From Candidatus Obscuribacterales bacterium (GTDB lineage: Bacteria > Cyanobacteriota > Vampirovibrionia > Obscuribacterales > Obscuribacteraceae), in NCBI GenBank assembly GCA_019744775.1, contig JAIETZ010000002.1, positions 372,001 through 436,000 of the forward strand: a stretch of DNA of 64,000 bases. Direction: 5' to 3'. The position numbers and the translations under genes are program-made. Positions 16,542 through 23,905 of this stretch are shown here, piece after piece. The notes under the pieces were generated by a model. It ran no database searches, had not been told where the DNA came from, and saw nothing but the letters and a program-made list of their open reading frames with translations. The stretch's first letter is position 1, and the number at the start of each line of letters is the position of its first letter.

Positions 16542-16885
16542 TAGTTAAACTCCACACTGCCTAAGATCCAATTCTTACCTTGTCTATAGAACGTAAGCGT
16601 CGCCGCTAATTCTTCTGTTTGACCATCGGGAGCAATTGCTCGTTGCGTGCCCACTATTCTAACTTTTGCATCGGTCTTTGTAAGCTTTAAAACTTTGGCG
16701 TCGGTTATATCAGCTGCTTCTCCCCAGCCCATATCTTGCCATTGCCAGGAAAAAACATTTTGAGCATCAAGCTTGGCGATTTCAATCATGCGTTGATTGC
16801 TTACGGTCTGCAACGCGAGCCAGACCAAGACAAAAAAGCCGCAGAAGAAAACGAACCATTTATTTATGGAAAAAAGCTTTTCCAT
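16541..16885 (-). CDS. Small VirB8-like/NTF2-like bitopic membrane protein (putative)
   Basis: Protein of about 114 residues. MEKLFSINKW leads into one helix (FVFFCGFFVLVWLALQTVS), followed by an alpha/beta domain ending in ATLTFYRQGKNWILGSVEFN, which resembles the closing strands of NTF2-like folds. ATG 16885 has GGAAGG about 10 nt upstream and places the gene 5 bp after the VirB4 stop. Together with the next gene it may form a pair of inner-membrane scaffold subunits. No direct family recognition. Confidence 0.45.
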   Translation of the reverse strand: MEKLFSINKWFVFFCGFFVLVWLALQTVSNQRMIEIAKLDAQNVFSWQWQDMGWGEAADITDAKVLKLTKTDAKVRIVGTQRAIAPDGQTEELAATLTFYRQGKNWILGSVEFN

Positions 16886-16890
16886 TAACT

Positions 16891-19554
16891 TCAGCCTTCC
16901 ATTTGCAGAGCCAAGTAATAAACTGCCTGCCGGCAAGCATCCGTGTGACTTATGCTGGGATTCTTCGCCTTTATTTCGCGAATCATTTCTAGGCGCCTCG
17001 GAATATCATGAATAGGTTCTGATGTGCAACACCAGTAGTCCATGTGACTGGGCACCAACCTAATAGTCCCGTGCACGCCGCCTACTATTAAAAGAGCCTG
17101 ACTATCGCGTCGTTTCTGTTCATCGCGGGCGAAATTTTCCACAGCCATTACTTCAGCGTCTGTAAGACGCAACACATCTTTCAACAACCGCAAATCACTA
17201 GGATCTTGGCGCAAAAGAATTTTCATGTGTGAGTTTTTCACAACGGAATCAGCTTGCTCTGCCTGTTTGAAAAAGTCTTTCAACTGTTGCGTAATACAAA
17301 CAAGCATCATACCGTAGTGACGAGCACGTCTGGACAGGTCATCCAACAGTCGAGCGCCTGCCTTGAATCGCATCAGTGTTGCAGCCTCATCAATGATGGC
17401 TCCAAATCTAATTCCACGCGCTTTACTTTCCGCCGCTTTCCGTCGTATGAATTCCGCCAAAATAAACATGGCTATTCTTTCCAAGCGAGGTTCGTTGACT
17501 TCACGCGTATCAAATACTATTAGGTGTTTTTCGGTATCGATATTTGTATAACCATCGACCAATCCGCCGAAGGCTCCTGTCTTTGTGAACAGAGACAAGC
17601 CGCGAGCAAACTGCTGCAATCTTTCTCTCTGTACCGGATCAACTTCATCATTGGCCGCTTGAGCTGTCACACGCGCCAAATCCGACATTGTCGGCACAGT
17701 GTTGCGGAACCCTGCATCCATGTAAGCCACTCGAATTAAGCCGTCTAAAAGTGATTTTTCCTCGACGTTCAATTCCTCGCGACCTTCCGGCGAAAGCATG
17801 ATATCCAGCAGTTGCAAGAGCACGCTTATCTTGTCACCTGAAGGTTCACCGGGTTTGTCTTCCGGTCCCAAATCAAATGGGTTCAATATCAAACCAGCAC
17901 TTGGTCCCAGGTCTACATAGGCGCACATTTCCGGTCCAAGTAATTCAGTAATGAATCTATAGGCACCAAATCTGTCCACTGTTTTGTCAATCAAGACAAA
18001 TCGCGTATCAAGAGTCAACATGCGCAGAATCATCATAGACACGGCGAATGATTTACCGGCTCCAGTTGTTCCGACAACGAACATATTGTTAGCGTCTTTG
18101 CCTGCTCCTCGGAAAAATGGATTTAAAAGCACCGGTTCACCTGAGGCAATCGCAAAGCCAAATGGAACACCATCAGGTGTGCCGCATTCAGCCGTAAAGA
18201 ATGGCCAGAACGTGCCAACTACCGGTGCCATCATACGATTGACTATTGCTAGTTTGTCTACACCAACGGCAAGTGTCGACTGCCAAGCGTCTAATTGCAA
18301 CATTTGCGCTCTATCAAGCAAGGCACCTTTATTCTTAAACACACGACGAATTTCATCCATGTTGTGTGCTAGCTGTTCCGGCTTATGCGCATACGTGTTG
18401 ACGTAGATACCTACATCGAAAGCTTTATTTGCGCTGCGTAGAAAATCGTGAATAGCAGAAGCAGCGGTACGTGTCGACTCCATGCCTTCTATATCAGGCG
18501 TAGCCATTTGAGCAGATGACATCAACCCATACTTAACATCATTCTTGAGTTTCTTACGTACTTGATCTTGATCACAGGTATGAATAAACATGGACAACGT
18601 GTATTCAACTTGCAATGTCAGCAAATCAACGAGCCAACCCATCCAAGTTTCATGTGGCGGCTCTTGCAAGTACATTGTGCCAACGTAGCGACCGTCCAGC
18701 CAAACATGCTCGTCTGCAATTCGCAAAGCAGATCTAGCCAAGCAAGATGCCTCAGAAATGTCAGGACGTGAAGGTGGAGCCTCGTTGTCGCGCGAAGCTA
18801 ATGACGGATTGAGATCTGCGTAAATTAGGTTCCTTACGTCCTTGCGCTTCATTGCCTCTGGACGCAAATTTGATAAACGCAACTGTTCAGCAACTGTACG
18901 CACCAGTCTGTTGAGATTTTCCACGTACTCTTCATGCTTCTGCAAGGAGCGCCTGCCGCTCCAAGGCTTAGTCATATTTTGAGTGTCGGGAGGCTGATAA
19001 CTCACAACAACAATGAATTCTCTATCCGGGACGAATTGCACGTCCTGCACGCGACGAAACCACTTGTCCGTATAGTCTGCGTACCATTTGAGATAATCGT
19101 TTTTGGTTTTTATCTGCGATTGAAAGCGCGACAGATACTCATCTACGGACAGATGTCGCGACCTAATAATTACCTGAATGTCCGTCTCGCAAGAATTGGC
19201 TAAAGCCGCAAAATTGCGGGCCAACTGTTCACGGTCTGCTTCATCAAATAACAATGCGTTGATGCCTTTGCATGACAGATACTTGCGCATACTACCGTCG
19301 GCAAGAATTACCAGACCTTCGTCATTATCATCACCAGGAATGGCGTGAATGAATGTAATATCCTGCCAGCTAGCGGCACCTCTTTGATCTTGCGGCGGTC
19401 CTGATTCACCATCAGTTGAAGCTCCTGGAAGTCCGCCAGGCAGCATTTCACGAATCATTTGCGGCAAGCCGCCTATAATAGCGCTGAAAAAATCACCCTG
19501 CGGCACATTGCGCAAGGACTGTCCATCTCCTGAATCTTTCAAGTTTCCCGCCAT
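16891..19554 (-). CDS. VirB4/TraC-like type IV secretion ATPase
   Basis: Protein of 887 residues. Walker A is GTTGAGKS (residues 495-502) and Walker B is FGAIIDEAATLM (717-728). Sensor-like QQLKDFF and FDTREVNEPRLERIAMFILAEFIRRK are also present. This is the conserved C-terminal motor of VirB4/TraC, the membrane-associated ATPase that powers type IV secretion or pilus assembly. The N-terminal third (IVVVSYQPPD, EEYVENLNRLVRTVAEQL) matches the VirB4 N-terminal layout. The extreme C-terminus ends in DACRQAVYYLALQMEG. It is the most reliable anchor for calling the whole region a type IV-like system. Confidence 0.88.
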   Translation of the reverse strand: MAGNLKDSGDGQSLRNVPQGDFFSAIIGGLPQMIREMLPGGLPGASTDGESGPPQDQRGAASWQDITFIHAIPGDDNDEGLVILADGSMRKYLSCKGINALLFDEADREQLARNFAALANSCETDIQVIIRSRHLSVDEYLSRFQSQIKTKNDYLKWYADYTDKWFRRVQDVQFVPDREFIVVVSYQPPDTQNMTKPWSGRRSLQKHEEYVENLNRLVRTVAEQLRLSNLRPEAMKRKDVRNLIYADLNPSLASRDNEAPPSRPDISEASCLARSALRIADEHVWLDGRYVGTMYLQEPPHETWMGWLVDLLTLQVEYTLSMFIHTCDQDQVRKKLKNDVKYGLMSSAQMATPDIEGMESTRTAASAIHDFLRSANKAFDVGIYVNTYAHKPEQLAHNMDEIRRVFKNKGALLDRAQMLQLDAWQSTLAVGVDKLAIVNRMMAPVVGTFWPFFTAECGTPDGVPFGFAIASGEPVLLNPFFRGAGKDANNMFVVGTTGAGKSFAVSMMILRMLTLDTRFVLIDKTVDRFGAYRFITELLGPEMCAYVDLGPSAGLILNPFDLGPEDKPGEPSGDKISVLLQLLDIMLSPEGREELNVEEKSLLDGLIRVAYMDAGFRNTVPTMSDLARVTAQAANDEVDPVQRERLQQFARGLSLFTKTGAFGGLVDGYTNIDTEKHLIVFDTREVNEPRLERIAMFILAEFIRRKAAESKARGIRFGAIIDEAATLMRFKAGARLLDDLSRRARHYGMMLVCITQQLKDFFKQAEQADSVVKNSHMKILLRQDPSDLRLLKDVLRLTDAEVMAVENFARDEQKRRDSQALLIVGGVHGTIRLVPSHMDYWCCTSEPIHDIPRRLEMIREIKAKNPSISHTDACRQAVYYLALQMEG

Positions 19555-19575
19555 TTATCTCGCTACCCTCAATAC

Positions 19576-19962
19576 CTACTGTTCTACCGCTATGTACGTC
19601 TCCTGTGTTTTCTTACCCGGTTCAACGATAGAGGCATCCAAATAAACAATTGCCGGTTCGCTCTTCGGCATATACTGGCGCGGCTGAATACCCAAGAGAA
19701 AGGCTAGCCTATTGCGCCACCAGACCATTGGTTTCATGGTAGGGGCTGCTACAAATACCGCAGCACCGCAGAGAATGCCTATGCCAACCCATGCGCCTAG
19801 CGGCACATTCGCGATTTTCAAGTCGGGCATCCAAGCAGCAACTTGCGAGCCGAAATAAAATGCTAAGGCGATAGCGACCACCATCACAGTCCATTGCAAT
19901 AGGGTAAAACCGCGAATCTTAAGCGGTCTATTCATAACAATGACTTTGTGCACCACGGACAT
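19576..19962 (-). CDS. VirB3/PrgI-like membrane protein (putative)
   Basis: Protein of 128 residues with two adjacent helices (LLQWTVMVVAIALAFYFGSQVAA and VGIGILCGAAVFVAAPTMKPM). A short amphipathic stretch (WWRNRLAFLLGIQPRQYMPKSEP) and an acidic tail follow. It lies directly before the VirB4 ATPase gene, as VirB3 does in T4SS operons, and PrgI/TcpA-type proteins have the same two-helix shape. GGAGG lies 10 nt before the ATG, which overlaps the DUF2225 stop (TAATG). Confidence 0.55.
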   Translation of the reverse strand: MSVVHKVIVMNRPLKIRGFTLLQWTVMVVAIALAFYFGSQVAAWMPDLKIANVPLGAWVGIGILCGAAVFVAAPTMKPMVWWRNRLAFLLGIQPRQYMPKSEPAIVYLDASIVEPGKKTQETYIAVEQ

Positions 19963-20594
19963 TAAGCACTAACCTCCGCTACAAAATCAATAGCCTGGCT
20001 ATCATTAGCATCGCTCAAGCGCATTAGCTTTCTAGCCATTATAGCGAAATGAGAGGGCAGCCTGCCGACTATTTTCGAGAAGTATTCACGACTGGCGGCA
20101 AACTCGCCGGCACGTCTCAGTATCTCTGCTACCAAGTACTCGACTTCGGCTCTTTTATCAGCCGGACAAGAGCCGTCAACCATGGACTTGCTGAAGGCAT
20201 CAGCTGCCAAACGTCTATATTCCGCAGCTTGCACCAGTGCATTTCTGTCATCTGCACACCAAGCGGCATAGAGATACAAATAAGCTACGTTGTAAAAACT
20301 ACGCCCTTCTTTCTCGGCATTTATTGCTGCTTGACGAAACTGCAAATGAGCAGTCGTTACCGGCGCAGTTAAATATGCAGGCTCTTCGATCACTTCGAAT
20401 GATGTCGACCAGTCTGCTCGTCCACAGCTCGGACAAGTAATGACGAAGTATTCTTCATATTGAGGAATTACACCTTTAAAAAACTGCCGCAATTCGCTGT
20501 TTCTGTAACCGATATCGATAACAGCAGGCAACTGCCGGGAGTTGAATTTAACTCCACAAATTGGACACTTCACTCCAATGTCAGCAACGTACAT
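19962..20594 (-). CDS. DUF2225 family protein with two CxxC zinc sites
   Basis: Protein of 210 residues. CPICG near residues 10-14 and CPSCG near residues 54-58 form a likely bipartite zinc site. A helical, TPR-like region (AEYRRLAADAFSKSMVDGSC, AEVEYLVAEILRRAGEFAASREYFSKI) follows. The pattern is that of DUF2225 proteins, cytoplasmic with no known biochemical function. It lies between the VirB6-like and VirB3-like genes and overlaps the latter by one base, so it probably belongs functionally to the cluster, which is not a usual T4SS partner. Confidence 0.75.
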   Translation of the reverse strand: MYVADIGVKCPICGVKFNSRQLPAVIDIGYRNSELRQFFKGVIPQYEEYFVITCPSCGRADWSTSFEVIEEPAYLTAPVTTAHLQFRQAAINAEKEGRSFYNVAYLYLYAAWCADDRNALVQAAEYRRLAADAFSKSMVDGSCPADKRAEVEYLVAEILRRAGEFAASREYFSKIVGRLPSHFAIMARKLMRLSDANDSQAIDFVAEVSA

Positions 20595-20620
20595 TGTCTA
20601 CGTTGTTCCTTTCTCAAGTA

Positions 20621-23600
20621 TTAACCTGTCTCTTCGTCTTCCTGGTTCGCTTTGGCAATATTTTGCTGATTTATTCTTTTGTCGTCTTGATTTTGCGGAG
20701 AATCAGCGATGTTTCCGAAATTATCACTTGGTGCGGCGCCTGCATTCGTATTTGCTGCCCCTGGCGGCATACCCTGACTTTGAAGCAACGAAGACTCGTC
20801 TTGGCTAAAGCCACCGGAGCTTCTCGGTCCGCTAAACTCAGCACTTTGTGGCGCTGAGCTCTTCAATATTCTGTCGATTACTGAAGAACCTCCGGCAGCG
20901 GCTCCTGGCATTGCCGAGGCAATGTTCGGTGTGCCACCGGCATTAGCTAAAGGATTTGATGGAGGAATATTCGATTGCAATCCTCCTTGTGAAACAGCGC
21001 CGGCATTGTTTATCGTAGTCGATGAATTTTCCGCAACAGTTTGATTGGTCACATTTTCTTGAACAACCTGAGGGCTGCTATCTGTGGTGACATGAGACTG
21101 CTCGACTCCTCCGGCAATATATTGTGTTTCCGGCCTAGCATATTGAGACTGATCGAATACAGGTTGTTGTTCCATAAATGCAGGCTGAGCTTCCGAAACA
21201 ACCGGAGTTGAGATTTCTTGCGGCACCATCTGCACAGATTCGGTCTGGATATTCTGCACTTCCGTTTGCATGTTCTGTATTTCAGTCTGCGTAGTCTGCG
21301 TTTCTGTTTGCGTATTTTGAATCTCAGTAGTGTGCACAACTTCGGGCGGCTGACTGAAATTGGCTGATACCGATGGATCAAACACTGGTGGAGGGTTGTA
21401 TGCGATATCGCTAGAGAAACCACTCGACTGTCCTGCGGCAGCATCCGTTGGGAATTGCACACCACCTGCTCCAAATCCTGCTTCGGGAGGACCTGGTATT
21501 ATGTTGGAACTTACGCTTGCATCCATTTGATTGGCACCACCAAAAGTATTTGCGGTGTGCGATCCTTCGTGGACATTCATTCCCAAATTGGCATTTATAC
21601 CACCTTGGTGCAATTGCGCAGTATCGGGTTGACCACCATGCAATTGTTGATTAGCAGATACGTTGCTGCCACCAAAAGTCGTGTCACCGGCCGATATAGG
21701 CGATCCTGGCGGCGGGTTAAGTCCTGCAGCTTGCCCTTGGGCGATTGCATTGTGACTTTGACTGCTTTGGCTATTGGACAAAGAGCTTGATTGAGCACCC
21801 GTGATTCCCGGCTGCTGAGAGCCTTGCCCACCTGTAGATCCAGGAGTACTGGCACCACCCTGACCAACAGCTCCGTGCGAACCACTTTGTCCGGCAGCTC
21901 CATGTCCACCGGCAGTTCCTACGCCACCAAATGCCGGCGGCATATTTTGAGTGCCACCAGCCGGCCCAACACCTCCAGGTCCTGCCCCTGAAAATTGTGA
22001 CGAACCAGCCTGAGCAGTTCCCGGCGGCGGTGCCACGTGAGCACCAGCACCCTGCGGTCCAGCCGTGGCTTGCGATCCTGCCGGCGAGCCAAATGGTGAA
22101 GTTCCACCTGCTCCTCCGTGTCCGGCACCAATGCCACCACTACCACCAGCAGCACCTCCGTGACCTGTAGCGCCGCTTCCTAAAGGACCACCACCGAGCG
22201 TCAACCCTGCTGACTGTCCAGCAGCGGCCCCAGCCGGTGCTCCTGCGCCTGGCTGACCTCCAGGTGCGCCCGGTCCACCGGCAGCATGACCACCAGCTTC
22301 TTTATGAGCTGCTGTAATGGCAGCGCCTTGCGCGCCTACTCCAGCTTTAGCTCCCAGAGCGGCAGCATTACCTGCAGCATGTGAACCTGCTTCTTGCGCA
22401 GCGGATGCTGCTTCGCGTCCTGCTGCCGCGACAAGTCCCAAGAAGTTAAACGCGTGTTGCACTGAATAAATTGCCAGAACATTCAACGCCGTCATAATGA
22501 CTGTTCCTGTTGTACAAACGTTGCGGAAACAAGCCATCAAAAGAATAGTTGTGTTCCAGAAAAGTGCCCAGAAACAAATAATCAGCACGCCTTCAATCCA
22601 ACTTCCGAGTGCTTTCCTAAAGGTATCAATCGGCCATACCCAAAGTGCGGCCACAATCGGTCCCATCAAGAATAAATAGTGCAGATAGGCTAACTGAAAT
22701 GCGCACATGACGTTCCATGTACCTGCAAGTCCGACGTTAGCTATGTTGACAGCGACACGCGAAATATTCATCAAGACAGGTGTTGTTTCATCAGCTAAAT
22801 CATTGACATTGCTGCCACCCTTACATGGATCCGGCCCGTAAATGTCATAGGACTCTCTTTCATGATCAGTCCAAGCTTGCAAATCTCCTGCGCCCTTTCC
22901 GGATGGTTGGGTTTTACGGAAGATACCGTTATCGTTGGAATCTTTCGGTCTAATCGGGAAAGCGCGCTTCTCTGCACACTCTGCATCCTTGTACATATTA
23001 CTGTGGAATATTCGCTGGTAATTGTCTCGAATAGTAAGCGCCATAGAGTTCGAAACATCGATTCCGTAGTTAACAACAAGATATGTTGCCGGAATAAAGA
23101 AAATCGCCACTATAGAGCGAATGATACCGTCAAAAGGATTGACGTCACCAAACAGCGGTGAACCTTGAGCAATAATTGCTTTTACTTGCGCAAGGACTGC
23201 ACCAGGCAAAAGAAGCAGTACTGCCATCGGCACAAACAGCTTGTCGCGAATAGTATTCCAACGGTTGCCTGCTTGAGTCGTGAAGTTAGGCAAATATTTT
23301 TCAGCGTATTCAATTGCAGAAGCCGATTGGTTACGCGCAAGGTTGGCTGCGCTGTTTGCTGCCGATTGCGTCTGAATCATACCCATAGCATTTATAACCC
23401 AGATTACCTTTTCCGGGTCAAACAATTGTTCGAGCATGATGTTTTGATCGTATCTATGCAGAATCTGATACTGCGTATCAGAGATAGGCAAACCAAATGT
23501 TATTAATGGATTGCGTTGAATACCTTGGTCTCTCATTGTAGGAACAATGGAAACAGCTTCCTTGACGAAAACCGGCCAAACTTGTACGGGTCCTGTCAAA

Positions 23601-23875
23601 TTGTGTTTGACTTTTCCTGGTCCTTTTGATTCTTCCTCAACTACAACATCTTCTCCGCCATATTTGGTAGGAGCGAAGCTCTTGGCGTTTTTCATACGCT
23701 TATAGAAGTCTTCTCTAATATCGCTGGCGGTTCCAGGATTAGAGTCATTTTTGTCGGAGCTGGCACCAGGTCCACCGGCCTCATTTTGCGCGAATGCCAA
23801 AGGCACCACTGACAAAAAGCAGAAGGCTAATGTGAACAATACTAGTAATTTTTTGACGTTCATTTGGCTAAACAT
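20621..23875 (-). CDS. VirB6/TrbL-like polytopic membrane protein with long low-complexity tail (paralogue A)
   Basis: Protein of 1084 residues. A signal-like N-terminus (KLLVLFTLAFCFLSVVPLAFA) precedes a conserved domain with FGLPISDTQYQILHRYDQN, QLFDPEKVIWVINAMG and SAANSAAN. Helices follow: FVPMAVLLLLPGAVLAQVKA, GIIRSIVAIFFIPATYLVV, and a later LYFLMGPIV-type set. The second half, from about residue 480, is Gly/Ala/Gln/Ser-rich disorder with short repeats such as TEIQNTQTETQTTQTEIQN. Order and hydrophobic layout resemble VirB6/TrbL channel subunits. It is a clear paralogue of the next gene, which suggests a hetero-oligomeric channel. Confidence 0.65.
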   Translation of the reverse strand: MFSQMNVKKLLVLFTLAFCFLSVVPLAFAQNEAGGPGASSDKNDSNPGTASDIREDFYKRMKNAKSFAPTKYGGEDVVVEEESKGPGKVKHNLTGPVQVWPVFVKEAVSIVPTMRDQGIQRNPLITFGLPISDTQYQILHRYDQNIMLEQLFDPEKVIWVINAMGMIQTQSAANSAANLARNQSASAIEYAEKYLPNFTTQAGNRWNTIRDKLFVPMAVLLLLPGAVLAQVKAIIAQGSPLFGDVNPFDGIIRSIVAIFFIPATYLVVNYGIDVSNSMALTIRDNYQRIFHSNMYKDAECAEKRAFPIRPKDSNDNGIFRKTQPSGKGAGDLQAWTDHERESYDIYGPDPCKGGSNVNDLADETTPVLMNISRVAVNIANVGLAGTWNVMCAFQLAYLHYLFLMGPIVAALWVWPIDTFRKALGSWIEGVLIICFWALFWNTTILLMACFRNVCTTGTVIMTALNVLAIYSVQHAFNFLGLVAAAGREAASAAQEAGSHAAGNAAALGAKAGVGAQGAAITAAHKEAGGHAAGGPGAPGGQPGAGAPAGAAAGQSAGLTLGGGPLGSGATGHGGAAGGSGGIGAGHGGAGGTSPFGSPAGSQATAGPQGAGAHVAPPPGTAQAGSSQFSGAGPGGVGPAGGTQNMPPAFGGVGTAGGHGAAGQSGSHGAVGQGGASTPGSTGGQGSQQPGITGAQSSSLSNSQSSQSHNAIAQGQAAGLNPPPGSPISAGDTTFGGSNVSANQQLHGGQPDTAQLHQGGINANLGMNVHEGSHTANTFGGANQMDASVSSNIIPGPPEAGFGAGGVQFPTDAAAGQSSGFSSDIAYNPPPVFDPSVSANFSQPPEVVHTTEIQNTQTETQTTQTEIQNMQTEVQNIQTESVQMVPQEISTPVVSEAQPAFMEQQPVFDQSQYARPETQYIAGGVEQSHVTTDSSPQVVQENVTNQTVAENSSTTINNAGAVSQGGLQSNIPPSNPLANAGGTPNIASAMPGAAAGGSSVIDRILKSSAPQSAEFSGPRSSGGFSQDESSLLQSQGMPPGAANTNAGAAPSDNFGNIADSPQNQDDKRINQQNIAKANQEDEETG

Positions 23876-23905
23876 TTGTAGTACTGGTACTCCTGTGTAA
23901 GGACA

